This document shows, piece by piece, positions 1 through 13,721 of a DNA stretch of 64,000 bases. Positions within the stretch are counted from its first letter, which is position 1; each line of letters opens with the position of its first letter. Where the stretch lies: positions 78,040 to 142,039 of the forward strand of contig LUCM01001574.1 in the NCBI GenBank assembly GCA_008360955.1, read 5' to 3'. A program made the translations under genes and the position numbers. The notes beneath the pieces are model-generated. The model was not told the origin of the DNA. It ran no database searches and saw only the letters and a program-made list of their open reading frames with translations. This DNA is from Fasciolopsis buskii (Eukaryota > Platyhelminthes > Trematoda > Plagiorchiida > Fasciolidae).

Positions 1-1880
1 TCCGTTATTTATAATTCGTTCAGGAATACTCACAAACTAATACTCGAGTTTAACACTGCACATCCGAAAGCTGCGTCCGCGTTGGAGAGTGGAAACAAAA
101 ATTTTCAAACACTCCTCACACATACTTGCCAGTAGAGTGTGGGCACAGTGCTACTATGTTGGACTGACATCCATTCATGGAAAACCTTTGATGCATAGAC
201 CTTAGGTCTTTTGGTGAACCTTGCACGTGAATGACTGAATAACCTCAGATCTGTGCGAACTAATTATTGTCCGAAGAACATTCAGCAAAACAAAAACTTT
301 GCGGTTTTTCTGAGTTTTCGTCCGCATGTTTTGGACTCCATTTACACAGAATGGAATGTGTTGCAGAATTTCGACAGGTGGAAAGGTGTATGTAGTCATG
401 GCACTTTTCCACTCGAAGTACAAATGAACCTTGGTAAGGTGTTTGGCTTACAAAATGATAAATTACTGCAGCTCCGATACATTTTGAATGGAGCTGGAAC
501 ATATGCGAGGAATGCTGAAGATTTATAAACCTCTGGATCGGTTTGTTCTTAAACAGATACTGGGGAAGATGATCAATCTAACGTCTAATTAGCCTCGAAT
601 AAAGAAGTTGAGCCGAAGAAAAGGTTAAAAGACAAAAGGGTTATCCTGTCGTTCAATGGCCTGTGGCGATCAGTGAGACTTTGTGCTGATTGTTTACAGG
701 CCTGTAGTAAGTATTAGGAAGTGCTGATCGTTTAAATTAAATTGGCGGAGAGTGCGGTTCATTTGCTTCCCACACTAGAGTGCCACTTGGCATCAGCTGA
801 ATATGTATACTGGTAAGCATACATATATTTTATGTATATATATATTATATATATGTATATATATATAAACATTGCAGCCGTTGACAACATGGGACTGAAG
901 GTAGTGAAGTAAAAAATGTCGGTTGCTTGCAACTTGAACTAGTTGGCACCCCACTAGTGAAATCGTTATTTGGGTGCACGGATAATGAGTGACTACCATA
1001 ATTAGGTAGAAATGAAAACAATATGTACGTTGAGTGGCTAACAAAACACTTGTGCAACCAAACTGACTTTACCACAGACTAACGTTAGGAACGATCAGTT
1101 CAGTCGCACATCACACGCGGATGATGCACGTACTGGATGACTACAGCTTACTGTGAGAATCCACGAATCGATCTCCGCTTTCCGACCATAACATCGAAGA
1201 GTGAAGAGGTGTTATCGACGGGAAATTATAGATGAACAAAATGACGACGAGTTCCTGAGACCCACACCTCCATTAATCAGAAACAAAAAATTCAACAAAA
1301 CCTATTTAAATCCTATTCAGAAGCTTGATGTGAGATCATTTCACTGGCAATAAGATTACCTTGGTATAAAAAAGGCAGTCGATGAATGAATTGAATTTCA
1401 CTTTGTCTCAAACATTCGAAACTGTGAAGTAGAAAACCAACAATGTTCTACTCATCTAAGCCGGTAACATTTCTTCTGCTGACATAACAATTGTGCAGAT
1501 GGAGCCCCGGTGTTTCGCACTGAACCAGTTCCTAATAAAGACGAACTACGCAAATCCAAGTGATACCGTAAAGGCTGCATCTTACAAAACTCAGAATCCT
1601 TTTTCTTTGATATTTCTTCTATCCTTTTTTGTTCTTTCTCAAATGAACACAGGTCGAACAAGTAAGATCAAGATAATTTGTGTGCGAAATCAACGATAAA
1701 TCACCACGCTGCCTACACACATCGTGTGGTTGCTAAAGCGAAAATATACCACCAGAAGCCACAAGGTCAAACCGCGTTCGTCGCCTCAGAATCTACTTTC
1801 CGTGGGTAGGACATAATTTGTACCATTAGTCATCTTCATTCTCGTGGACACAGTAAATATTGGGTCATATTTCACCCATG
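1..1880. other. Unassigned, no gene recognised
   Basis: I see no convincing exon, RNA gene or known transposon protein here. An open stretch of about 90 codons at 253-528 (plus) overlaps open frames on the other strand. It lacks a recognisable domain or a good splice context, so it is not called. An AT-rich simple repeat at 820-868 is listed separately. Confidence 0.4.
820..868. repeat. AT-rich simple repeat
   Basis: An imperfect run of TA/GTATA units. It is a microsatellite-like stretch with no visible link to a transposon end. Confidence 0.8.
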
Positions 1881-1899
1881 CCGCATTCAGTTTTCTTCG

Positions 1900-2480
1900 A
1901 CCCACGCGCCCGAAGATGGCCTCACTTTAAAACGTGAGTTTTGACCGACGGGTTTGTCGGCCTCGCCGCCCGGGCTTTCGGTTATCCACGTATTGACACA
2001 ATCACTTTACCTTGAGGGCTTTCTAACCGGGCTGCGGAGATAAAAGCAAACCCGGCTCGCCTACTCTGGCTACACAGCTTGTCACGAAAGGGACCGCCAC
2101 AACACGAACATCCTCACGCTGATTCCGCATGTTCACATACACGAGACAGAACCTAAAGGTGTCCCCTGCGAAGGTGATGCTTGGCCAAGCCCCAATAGAC
2201 CTGAGTGGATGACCTTGGTATTGTGTGCACTTCTGCGATGAGAGCGCAGGGTGAACAAACGCGGTCGGCCCAAACAAATGGTAGGTTCGGATGTCTGCCC
2301 GATGGGTGAATTTTTTTGGCCCTTGTCTCCACTGGCCACGGTAAATCAACCAACTCAGTGGGTGTCGACCAGTGGTCATTTTGTTGGGTCAGAAAATCGG
2401 CAGCATCGACAGACTGCATCTCGGTCAGCCAACGAAATTTGACAACACGGCTGCATCACACCGGGTACTGGAAAGCGGTC
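1900..2480. other. GC-rich patch, unassigned
   Basis: This stretch is clearly richer in G and C than its AT-rich surroundings. Overlapping open frames on both strands reflect scarcity of AT-rich stop codons rather than a recognisable protein. It could be an old repeat or a CpG-rich regulatory patch. I cannot assign it. Confidence 0.3.
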
Positions 2481-4078
2481 GGATAGGAGTTCACGGGAAA
2501 TCGGTCTATTTTATTTCGTCAGGAAGCTTGTGGAGGGACGAAATCCAAATTGGAACGAATAAACTAACTAAGCGTGACACCAACTGTGAAACGAGGAAAT
2601 AGAATAAGGTTGACGAGAAGGAAATATGACTTGAAGAAGAGGGATTTTGTTAGTAAAATTTTGGTGATTGCATATTTGGCTGTCAGTATACGAGCAACCT
2701 GAGGTAAGGGCAAAGGTAAGCACAAAAGCGAATCATAAGCATATGAAATGCTTACTGAGCCTACATTGCGATGGAACAATATTTTTGACGCATTAGGGGC
2801 TATCGGACATCAAAGAATGGAAAGTGCTTTAATCGGCCTCTGTTTATCAAACAAGGTACAAACCAGAATTTGTTAACTTGTGTTTCAAATCCCACCGTTC
2901 GCATATTTGGCGACTGCTATACGCGTAATTTGACTATGTTCATTGGATTCCCGAAAACTTCTTCAGATAAGCCGAATGAGGAACATCCCAACGCCATGTC
3001 CGGAGTGTCTTTTAGATCCATTGGTTGTCCAACTTCAAGGAGATCCACCGTACAGACTATTTATCAGTAGTAAATTCAGTATATCAGGGAGTGACCTGCT
3101 GAAAACGTGACTTCGTTGTATCAATTCCTGATGGATCTACGGCTAACAGCTATCAGGAGCAACTTTTATTTTCGTTGTGTGAGCCGGGTATCAACAAGAG
3201 TGGACCCATTAACTGTGCTAAGGCTCGCATTAATTTACATTCGCACAGGCAGTATTCGATTTCCAAAATATGTTATTGCATGTTTGTAAGACTGCCCTAA
3301 GGCAATTCACCCACTTTAGGCGAAAAGTTAGGTAATCAAAACATCTATTAACACTGATGTTATTAACATTATAACATTCATAACAATCTACAATCATGTC
3401 CAAAACACTTCGTTTTTTGCTTGTTGTTTTTACCGGATCTTGCGGCTACACGGTGGAAACATGTTATATAAGTTTGATTTGGATAGAACAGTTGTATGCG
3501 GTGGAAAATCGATAAGTCAGTGATACTCTCGGCTTTGATATACTACAGGGCACAAATCGGTCATTTAGTGATATCCCAAATGAATTTTATCGGAGGTCCA
3601 ATGTAATTTGATAAGAAGACTCTGAATGGCTATGACCAAATGAATCTTCGACGAGCACAAATGTCCAGCGCGGAGGATTATTATTATAAACCGATATGAA
3701 ACCATACGATAGAGATGGAAAACTGCGAAAGGGATGGGAGACTGTGCAAAGAGGCTGACTAGTGACTGATAATGTTTCGAAATCAGCACCAGTTGAAATT
3801 TTCGTAACCTCTCTACTACTGAGTAGAGAGGTTTGGCTTAAATTAATAGGCAACGTAGAATTACTACTGATATGATTAGTCTATGGAACAGCGAGAACAG
3901 TTACATGGATGAACTCGGCCTTCAAAGCTCCCAGAATACATTTTCTACAGAGAACATTTGAATATGGTATTGATAGCTGGATTGAAGTGTGTTCCTTTAC
4001 ACCAAAGCCTGTTCTATGAAAAGGGACGTATGTGAAAAAAACCACAGATCCAACTGAATGTACTACTGGCATATCTCA
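2481..4078. other. Unassigned, no gene recognised
   Basis: AT-rich sequence with only short open frames and no recognisable protein motif or repeat unit. Confidence 0.4.
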
Positions 4079-4920
4079 TTATTTGTAGTCATCACGCATT
4101 CGACGTAGTGGAGTTTTGACGTGAACGTCAGCGGCTCGGCAGACTGCGACACCCTTCCCGCAAAGCGTGCTCATGGTTCTAATGACGTGTGCTACATTAA
4201 CGGGCCGGAATCTCGTGCTGCTCTCACCTCGCTCCCAGAACGAGCCGTCGGGATATATATATGATTTAGGCAAGCTTCTAGCCCTGTCCCACGCAGATGA
4301 GTCAGCTCGTCTGACTGGATCGATTTTATCCCACCTCATGAAAGTTGCGACCCACATGGTACCTTGTTGGCATTGTGACGACCTACGCTGTGTGGGCGAG
4401 ACCGCTAGCTTTCAATTCGGCACTCGTTGAGCTGTGCACTGAGTATGTTTGGCGGCCTGGGCCCGTAGCAGTAAGAGCAGCATCGTGGCCGTTCGGAGAT
4501 GGTGAATTGAAATGGGAATTAAGATATGTGATGGGTGAAAGGAACGTGAACAATGGGAATATCGGTGAGCTCTATTGTTGGGATATCGAAGGCTGACAGA
4601 ATAGATGTGAGAGTTTGTATTTGGAGTACGCGTACGGAGGAGATTACACACTCCGGACGTGACCCCCTTAGTCGGCACATCCACAGTCGTGTCTTCCAAT
4701 AGTGCCATTGTGTCGGGTGGCAGCCGGCAGCCAATGGGACAACGCGGTCCCAATTTGCTCTTGCCACCTGCTTTCGGCCGCTGTTTGATGCGATCGGATC
4801 GCACCCATGCCTGTGTATGTTTTTTCTGGCGCGGTGCATGATCGTGCAACCGCCCATAACCATTGGGACAGCTCATCAGACTCAGGCGTAATGTCGGTCA
4901 ACTACCCCACCACCACAGAA
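4079..4920. other. GC-rich patch with open frames on both strands, unassigned
   Basis: A second GC-rich island. The longest open frame is about 154 codons on the minus strand (4412-4876), opposed by plus-strand frames over the same bases. Its residues are Thr, Pro, His and Arg rich, with no domain I recognise. A TATATATAT run lies at 4254-4262. It could be a degenerate repeat or promoter region. It is not called as a gene. Confidence 0.25.
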
Positions 4921-7849
4921 GGTATCTTCACGTGCATTCTTTTGTAACTCTGGCGCTCAATACGTTACAATCACGGGAACTAGTATAGTGATATGTATAA
5001 CTTGAAGTTTCATAATGGAAGACTAGCGAAAAAAGGGGGGTGACAATTATGGTGCTCCGAAGAAGGCGAATACATCAGCCTGCTTTTATGTGTAGACTTT
5101 TGACTGATTGAGCAGTATTCCTGACGTGAACCATGTCAATTGTTTGAGGATGGGAGATGTCCTAATCCTAACAGTTAGGGAAAATTCAATGTTTACGAGT
5201 GCAAGCAATTTAAAGAGACTAAAAGATGCACACTAAATGTCAGACAACAATCAGCTCAGCGAAGCAGCTATTTGGTCAACGGCCAAAGTCACTGGATAAC
5301 CCGACAGGACTAATTTTGACCAACTGTAACAAGTTTGTTGTTAGAATATACTCATGCTCTTTTACGTTTACAAAAACTGGTGTGAAATAGGACAAATGTC
5401 TAGACCGAACAAAATCGGCAATCCAATCTATGCCCGACAAAGGACATCACCCGTGCTGTTCAGCGACATTCCTCCCTTGTTCATGATAAGCTTGACCACA
5501 AAGACCGAGTTTAGATTTGTGCATTCCATTTCCGCTGTTGCCTACACATTAAATTATCCACAGAAAGCATCGGTTAGATAGCTAACGTATCATAACCAAG
5601 ACAATCATAAATTGTCGGTTGCATCGTACACGGCTTTTGCGGATTGTCATGACACACTTTATAAAACAATTGCTTTTCAGTAATCTATGGCTACTTATTT
5701 CGGTTTCTTCAACGTTCCGGGAAAACTGTGAATATGCTAAAGGAAGGGGGATAGAGATGAGTCGGAAACAAAACTGTAGTCTATTCCCTTGATGACTACA
5801 TTTTCACGAGTTGGGTAGATTCATCAAAAGCCACGTAAAAAGAGCATATTCGGTAAAACTTCGGAATTATGGAATCACATAGCTCGTCTATCATTTAGTC
5901 CAAATATGTAATTTGAATATGGTAGTTTTGAAAAATTTGAATTTTATGCAACCAAAAGTGTGCAAATTCTTTGAAATAACGTGGATTTTACATATCCTTC
6001 GGTTTGTCTACTAAAAGTACCCACTCGTTGTTTGCACACCGATCCTTGCTGTTTGGGTTCGGAGATGTGCGTGGATTAATTCTCGTCGTGACACCAGATA
6101 GGATTGCTGATAGCAGTCTGTGTTGTCAGGGCCTGTACGGTTGGCAGTTTGATCGTGCTTGCCTGTGTGTGAGAGGTGGGGAAAATAAAGACTGAGCCTC
6201 CCGAATGACATTTTTCATTTTAGTCGCATATGTATATCCATGGAATGTGAAACTTAAATTTGGCTAAACCGGATCAAATGCCGGTAGCGTGGTCCAAAAT
6301 ATCGAACCATGAACCCCCTTACCTGAAATGATTGATTTATGTATTAACTTCCATCGCACCCAACCGTGTAACGTCTACCAGGATGATGATGACGATGATG
6401 ATGATGAAAATTTAAAATGAAAGAGGCGTGATTAATGGTAGGCTGCGAAGAAATCAATAGTTTATTGATCAATACGTTTGATTTTTGCCGTTGACAGCAA
6501 TATCAGGTCCGATTCTTTTAGTAATATTGCCTATCTGTGGGCTTGCAAATGATACTGATATTTCATCCAAAGCTTCTCCCATCGTTATTTTCAAACTCTG
6601 AAGCTTTGTTAATTTACCGATATATCACGTTTTCAAGTCACTAGTTTTCCTGTTCCCAGTTTAGCTTTGAAATCCACTCCAAAGAAAAGGTTACCAATCT
6701 TCACCGTGCTTGTATTGCTGGGTTCGAATTCTTAAACTTCGTTTGTCACTCTTTTAATCTCTAAATGCCAGTATCCTGTTTTTTGCCCGTGTGAATGAGA
6801 ACTTCTAAACTGGGACGACGTTGTGCCACATATTCAGATTATCCTTCTTTCGAAACCGCGTAAACAAAAATGCTACAAGTTGAATGTCGGCAGTCCCGCG
6901 TAGGCAGCACATATCATGGCAAAACCAACGAGTAGTCATGGCAGATGACGGTAGTTCAACGATCGAATTCCGCAAGCTAACAGGTGACTCATTTGCATGT
7001 GATGCTAAGATCAGTCCACCGGAATCACGCGGCGTGGTAGACAAAATCCACGTCCCAGTTCAAGAAGCATGATACACAAAACTCAGGTGGCCCAACTGGA
7101 AAGTCAGTATTTTTTGATTCTGTGTGCACTCAGATAATCATCGAGTTTGGAGTTGTTAGGTCTATGGAATAACCAGGGCATGTCACCATATCACAGCTAC
7201 ATCATTTCGGCGAAGTGGACAGCTTCAACATACTGCTGCCCGTTAGTTCAATTAATTATGCTGTTAGCAGCAGTTCACTGCCAAAACATATGTGTAAAGT
7301 TTACGTGCAAGTCACGTGATGTAACCCGATACAGCTTCACGTGGGCCTACATAGACAAGCTATCAATGGGAACCGCGATGACAAGCGTTCCGAGAAGGCG
7401 ATTGAACAGAACGTGTTCCCTCATTCGGAATATTTCCAACGTTGTATATAAATTGATGAACTGTAAATAAAACTCGGACTTGTTTCCGTTCTGCTCTGGA
7501 CTTCTTGTTGACGTAGCTCGGGTCGGAGCCAGTTCAGTGCCTACTGGTAATTCCTATCCGTATGTTATCGTGACCGACCGAATTGCGCATACTAATTCCA
7601 AGCGTAAATATTACAACATCACTTCAGACGGTTTTGGGACAGAGGAGCTGTGCAGTTTCTGAAGTTAAGCAAAATGGGAAGACAGGTTAGTGGTTCGAAT
7701 TCAAAAGGAATCGATCTCCCGTCAGGCCATTTGGATGATATTTTAAGGCACTCGGTAGTAATTTGATTCATTTGGACCCAAGTGATTTAATCGTTTGTCT
7801 TTTGTCGTTCACTTTCTTTGTTCATGTAACATCAAAGCAAATGACCTTC
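4921..7849. other. Unassigned, contains a (GAT)n run
   Basis: No recognisable exon or transposon protein. The (GAT)n run at 6382-6406 resembles the microsatellite tails of the RTE copies further along, but no RTE 3' end is recognisable before it. Confidence 0.35.
6382..6406. repeat. (GAT)n microsatellite
   Basis: Eight GAT-type units with one interruption (GAC). The same motif ends the RTE copies at 14.7, 23.5 and 39.9 kb, so this may be the relic of an RTE tail. It is equally well an ordinary microsatellite. Confidence 0.7.
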
Positions 7850-7985
7850 GGTTAGGGGGCCGCGAACAGCAGAGGGCTACCAAGTGGGGAAATCAACCGG
7901 TAGCCGGAGCATTTGAACACACGACCTCCGGGTTGAAATCCTACAACTTGAACCGTTTGACCACCTACGGTTAAAACCGGTGGAT
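7850..7985 (-). mobile_element. tRNA-derived SINE, copy 1
   Basis: Read on the minus strand, it shows an A-box-like TGGTCAAACGG and, about 35 bases on, a B-box-like GTGTTCAAATGC. A non-tRNA body with TTTCCCCACTTGG and a CGGCCCCCT block follows. The copy at 10.2 kb shares the B-box neighbourhood and this body, in the same order. The spacing and box order are those of tRNA-derived SINEs transcribed by RNA polymerase III. No family name is assigned. Confidence 0.55.
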
Positions 7986-8342
7986 ATAACGATTATAGTT
8001 ATACTGACTGCCTCCATTTTCTGACTCAATATTTTTTCTCGCCCGTGTTAAGATTCTGTAAATTGATTGATTATGTATTGCAAGCCCATCTACACAAAGT
8101 TCCATAGATCATCAGCCGCGATGTTGCAGTTTTACAGTCTTCCACAGCTCGTTAGTCTACACTAAACATCACCGAGATATAAGGCAAAACAGAAGAACTA
8201 ATTTCATCTGACACTAATTCTTTCTTTTAACTATATAACACCTTCGTTTTACTACGATTTCATCCGTATTTTTCACTTCACACTCATCCAAATCTATCAT
8301 TTATTGATCACCAAACCCAGGCATAATTTGAACTAGCTTTCT

Positions 8343-8366
8343 ACACACACACACACACACACACAA
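8343..8366. repeat. (AC)n microsatellite
   Basis: Eleven to twelve uninterrupted AC units. Confidence 0.9.
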
Positions 8367-8524
8367 GCAGAGTAGTTACCAACTTGTTTTTCTCGATCTC
8401 ACGTTTTGTTATTCTATCGGTAGAGAAGTATTGATCAAATATCACAGATAATCAATTCGCACTGATTTACGGGTTTGTGGTAATGAAAAACAAAGGAATT
8501 TGTCTTCGATGAAAAACTCCTGAT

Positions 8525-8758
8525 ATGTCCCAAACCAGATTGCACAGTTCCTTCGCACGAGTTCAGTCCACCCTTTTGAGTTCACTGGTTCCTGAACAGT
8601 CGCCTAGGCTCACAACCAAAATTGGCATGGACGATGGTTCATTTCTCCAATCTAGAATATTCAAAATTGATACTCTGAACTGTCAAAATGAGGTTGGCTA
8701 CTTACAGCGCAGTGCGGAATGCTTGGGTTTGAGACCGGTGAACACGTCCGATTGGGAG
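8525..8758 (+). CDS. Possible first coding exon, unrecognised protein
   Basis: An ATG at 8525 follows an in-frame stop at 8510-8512. It opens a 78-codon frame that ends exactly before a good donor, GAG|GTATGT, in phase 0. The frame then meets a stop within about 85 bases, as expected for an intron. The predicted peptide is hydrophilic, Ser and Leu rich, with no domain I can name. No partner exon with matching phase was identified with confidence, so this may be chance or a relic. Confidence 0.25.
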
Positions 8759-10164
8759 GTATGTAGTTTGCTGTCATATTTGCCTGATGAACGTTTGGAC
8801 GTTTCAGGGTACAGACAACTATGGCTAGGTCATCGTTTTTAGTCAAAGAGAAAGGAAATTGAAGTTATGGACTGTGGAATTGTTTTTTTTTATTTGACGA
8901 AAGTCAGCCTTCTGTTGCTACTATGTCGTGACAGGTTAGTACTTTCAAATAAATTATCCCACGCATGGAGCTGTCACTGGTAGCAGATCTGGTTTCCCAT
9001 CGAAAAAAGTTTCCAAAATGTTCTACCCCAGAAAGCAGAAAACGGATGCTGAATCCTCCCAGTGAAAATCTAAAATGGCGACCATACTACTCCTGATTCC
9101 GTTATCTTCCTACACGTCCACATAAATCATGGTTGGAGGAACATCTGTCAGAAATGCTTTTCATTGTATGTCTACTCGATTCCAGACTCTTATGTCAAAA
9201 TCGCTCCGTTTACCAGTATTCTTACATTACTTTTTCGGATTTATCGTGTTTTTGTTGCATGTCAGTGCACCCATTCTCATTCGATTACCTTTTCCCGTAC
9301 TCATCAATTTACTACAAAACTTACCGGAAATAGTTGATTTTATTTCGAACTTACTTTAAAAGCCCGGTCGGTTGGTCGATATGTGACAAGTTTGCCCAGC
9401 CGTGACGACACTCCACCCACTTCATCTATGCATGGCTGCATAATAAGCAAACGTTGTTCAGCTTTGGTGACAGGAAGGAAAATCCTCCTGTAATGACTTC
9501 GTCTACACTGGCTAGGCTAAGACAGACCTCTTTTGGATGTCACGCATTACGCTAGTGAAGCGGTTGAAGCAGTCAGATCCCACACCAGGGACCGGGCAAT
9601 TCAGATGCATAATGGGAACCGATGGCTGCAATGTAGCCAAATCGGTGGATATATTTTGAATTTTCAATCGTAATCGCTGTTTTGTTCGATAGTTGGAAAA
9701 AATTAAAAATATCCAAAATGAGAAAAATTGTCGAGTCATGTTGTAGAACAGAACTTAAGCGCGACGGCAAGGACAGGGTAATCGACTGTTTGGGGTGAAC
9801 CGATCAGGCGCATCTGTCCATAAAGTAATAACTACAATGTTAAAAGCTTTTCCCAGCAGACAGATCAACAGACAAACGTAACGTGGTCAGAACTCAGATA
9901 AACAGCACGTATTCTCCAGTCAAAAGCTATAGTTCAAGTCGTCACTCGGGGCAGTTGGACGACACAGTTAAAAGTAGCTCCAAGAGAACAAGGGGTAGAG
10001 TTTTCAGCCAAACTAGACCGAGAATGCTCGGCTGGTAAGAACATGAACCATGCGTGTGCTATTCGAAAAAAACAGTATTCACGCCCGAGTAAGATCCGAG
10101 GAAGCGAACTTGTGACGCTGTGCAATAACCATTTGCACCATCCGCCTGACCTCTTGTAACAATA
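8759..10164. other. Unassigned, no gene recognised
   Basis: A short plus-strand frame at 9129-9359 encodes a hydrophobic peptide but has no splice or promoter support. Nothing else is recognisable. Confidence 0.35.
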
Positions 10165-10300
10165 TATAAGGCCGGCGGCAGCCATGTAGACAAGGTCGCG
10201 GCGTTTGGACGTAAAGGTCGTGGGATCGAATCCTCCCACAGCTGGTCGACTTCCCCACTTGGCAGTCCTTTGCAGGCCTCGGCCCCCTTCCTGAAAAATG
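10165..10300 (+). mobile_element. tRNA-derived SINE, copy 2
   Basis: It contains a B-box-like GGGATCGAATCC, followed by CTTCCCCACTTGGCAG and a CTCGGCCCCCTTCC block. An A/T-rich tail (ATTATTATTTTATTAATAAAG) follows immediately after 10300. The same order and spacing occur on the opposite strand at 7850-7985. The 5' tRNA-like half is less well preserved here than in copy 1. Confidence 0.6.
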
Positions 10301-11994
10301 ATATACATTATTATTTTATTAATAAAGAAAATAAAAAGATAAAAAAGATAGTTAACGGTTTAGCTAATTTTTTTCTAATTGCAATCACACGATGCTATGG
10401 TAAGATAATCCTTGTTTATTAGGTTGGAGCATTTCCATATTCCCCCGGGGCAGTTCAACTGAGTACTCCATAGAGGCCTTCTCGGAGTTCACGTGGTGGA
10501 TTACAACTGTTATCAGGACGTTGTTACCGTCCGCAAGCCATTGGGGGGGCAAATTTCTCCTGGATCAACTCATCGTCATATTGCGATTGATGAAACTTGT
10601 ACAGTTTTCTTTATGTGTTCCTGCTATTCCTATATTTACCACGTCCGACTGAATAGTGAGGGAAATCAGTGGCCGAAAGTGGAGTACTCTACTACAACGT
10701 AATACGACCCTGTTTTCATTAGTGACAATCAATATGAGACGATGAGATGAATTTCTTAGCCTGGATGGAAAGCATTTATCTTGCACTCATTTATTTAAAC
10801 ACTGACCAAGAGTAACGAAATTTAATATATGATATTTTTAGGAGAAATATCGAATGACTATCGGGTAACATTCGCAAATCAAATTCAGCAACGAGACAAA
10901 GATTGCACTTAATTAAACACCGTTAAGACGGCTTTGAAAATGTTTCTAACTAACCTCCCGACATTTCGCTAATTTAATTCCTGAATCATGTAAAAAAATG
11001 CAACCCCCCTTGCAAATCGGTTTCATTAATTCCAAAAAGGGATAAACAGGAATTTTGTCAATCTGCGTTTCATATTTATCCTATTTTGTCTGTCTGCGTT
11101 AGATCTGCTAAATACTGCGAATCCCAAAATTCGTGACCGCTGCAATTCCAATCGAACGGTCTCAGTTTGCCGCAACATTGTTAACGGACACGATTGCTCC
11201 TTCGCTGCGACAATTAATTTCGCCTGAAATACGATTCTGAAGAATCAGATTGTTTACAACTGATATCTGGACACATTATGCTACCTCACGGAGGGCGTTC
11301 CGCAGCAAATATGCGGAATGTCTCACTATGGTTTCACTGTGGTCACAAAGGCTATTTGCGTTTTGTCTACTGAAACGTTAGTCAGTAGTCTAAAATTCGA
11401 TGAGAATAGATGACAGATGATTTAATGTGCTAAATGCCTCTAATGTCAGTCGCGAATCCAAATAATTTTGCCAGTATCCCAAGTTACCATTTGACCTGAA
11501 CTATTGAGAATATGAACGCATTGACGCAGTTCACACTATCAGTGGCGCGCTTGGTCTTAGATATGCTTCAAAATATTTTCTGTCTCTGAGCGTCAAGCTG
11601 AACATCTACTGACGCCGCTCATATCCACGAGATATTTTCTATTCATTTAAAGAACCGGCATGCACAGTATGCGCTGATAACAGCTTGCAGGCCTAAGGTT
11701 TCAAGCAGGTTGGCTCGAATTAGAAAATGAATATGTATTCACTGTGCGCCTCATTTCAAGATGACTAGGCCGTCATCAATCTGCGACAGTATGCGTTCGT
11801 TATTTTCAAAAAAATGTCATACGTCACACATTCATACATTTGGTTATATGCGGGAATTTTCATTAAACTGCGATGCAAAAGATTCCATATTGTTGTTAGA
11901 GTGATTTTGCTGTAACCGACAGGCAGAAATGACTCGGATCCTGCCTAATTACAAACATTAAATTGTCCCGTTATTATTTTTACCTATTCCTCCA
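10301..11994. other. Unassigned, no gene recognised
   Basis: AT-rich sequence. A short open stretch near 11105-11225 follows a pyrimidine-rich acceptor-like TCTGCGTTAG, but it is too short and unsupported to call as an exon. Confidence 0.35.
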
Positions 11995-12640
11995 GTGGCA
12001 TCTGTCACAACGAGACTGCACCTTGACGTGGTGTAACGGCTTGCGTGCCTCCATGATCCAACGAGCTACACAGGATGGCTTATCTCAAACCGAAGATCCA
12101 GTCATGCCTGGAAGGTCAATGGGTGGAGGCCTGACGAAGTAGTGTCTTGGTCCTCCAAGTTGGGGGTTGATCTGAGTTAGCAGCTCAGTCGTAAAAACGA
12201 GTGGAAGAATAACTGATCCAAGTAGATGAGCTTCCATTCAGCTATTCCCCGCTGTCTTGCTGTCATGTTCTTGCCAGAACCAAAGGCTTTGGTTGAGAAC
12301 CCTATCCGTTCTGCTTAGCGGCTGGACTCCCTAGTAGTACCCGTCCATTATTCCCCATGAGTTACACGCCTACAAATAATTCCACATGATAGTCAGGACC
12401 GCGCTGCCCATTGCATTGAGCGCAGGTGGGGTGGGTAGTGATAAGCATGTTACTGCTCAGAGTTCCTTATCTTTTGTTCAACCTGTCTCTTCTGTCTCCA
12501 ACCGAATCTCTTTGACCCTTTTGCCTACCCATGTTGTCCCCACTGATAACACACTCGATACTCGCAACGGTTTATTGTCAAGTAGTGTAGTAGGTGGTTT
12601 TCAGTCTGTTAGCTCACATTTTCTCAAGCCTCGTCAGCCT

Positions 12641-13498
12641 CTGAATGTGGGTTCCTTCAATGTGCGCATTTTAATGCAGAATGGCCAACAGGCGTGTTTG
12701 GCTCTGACAGTTGACTCGCTTTTGATTGATGTCTGCTGTGTGAGTGAAATACGAATTCAGGATTCGAGCAGAGTAGAGTAATTCAACTAACTGCGCCAAA
12801 TGTCTCGCCAGAATATTTACTGCACACTTCAGGAGACGAAGCAGCTCAAACTGTGGGTCATCGCGATGTAGGAATAGTGTTGAGTGAGAAGGCTGAGGCA
12901 GCCCTTTTAGATTGGATCCCAGTCAATAGCCGCTTGTGTGCCATGAGACTACAGGAATCAGTTGGCGTCCGAAAGGATAGTAGTGTTAAGCGTAGTTCAT
13001 TTGTTATCTCAGCATACGCTCCCACAGACTGCAGGACTGACATAGAGAGAGACGAGTTTTACGATAACCTCGTCACTCTTGTTCGGAAGAGCAAATGCTC
13101 TGACATTGTAGTGGTAGCAGGTGATTCGAATGCAGAAGTTGGAAAACTGAGTGCACCGGAAACCTGTTTAGGTGGGCGGTGCGCCTCGCCTGTTCAGCGA
13201 ACGGATGACGGGGAAAGACTTCTCCAATTCTGCGCGGACAATAACTTATTCTTGTCTAGTATCAACTTCCGATACAGTTTGCGTCGCACTGCGACATGGA
13301 GCTCTAGCTCGACAGGTACTTTGAGTCAGATTGATTATATTGCAGTGAGCTACCGTTGGCACGGTTCGGTCTGGAATTGTAAATCGTACTGGACCACGTA
13401 CGTCGAATCGGACCATACGTTACTTTTAATGCGATTTCTGCTGCAGCTCAAGGGCCAACGATGCAGGCCACAGACTCGATTGGACGTCGAACGTGTCT
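12641..13498 (+). pseudogene. APE-type endonuclease domain of RTE family A (broken)
   Basis: In the intact family this nicks target DNA before reverse transcription. The domain start is recognisable as NVGSFNVRILM, followed by an IDVCCVSEIRIQD segment (Glu of the catalytic set). A stop at 12781 and a frame change interrupt it. The frame resumes at 12853 with DWIPVNSRLCAMRL, VVVAGDSNAEVG (catalytic Asp/Asn), QIDYIAVS and a terminal ESDHTLL (Ser-Asp-His). The set of endonuclease motifs is therefore largely visible but split over two frames. The second frame closes at 13498. Confidence 0.75.
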
Positions 13499-13721
13499 AG
13501 TTCGGTTATTTGCAACAGCTATGAACGGAAACTATCCGATCAACTAAGAACTCCGACGAGCAGCGATTTAGACGAGCAGTGGGATCAAATCAAGCAGGCG
13601 ATGCATTTGGCAACAGATTTCTCCTGTGTTCTTAGATCTAGCCTTCGTCAAAGACACTGAATCTCGCAAGGGCCGCTGGGTCTAATAGAGCGAAAAACGC
13701 CAGCTGCCTAACTCCACGGAA

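Noticed and set aside
4412..4876. 154-codon minus-strand frame in the GC-rich patch
   Set aside because: Opposed by other open frames, with biased composition and no domain or splice support.
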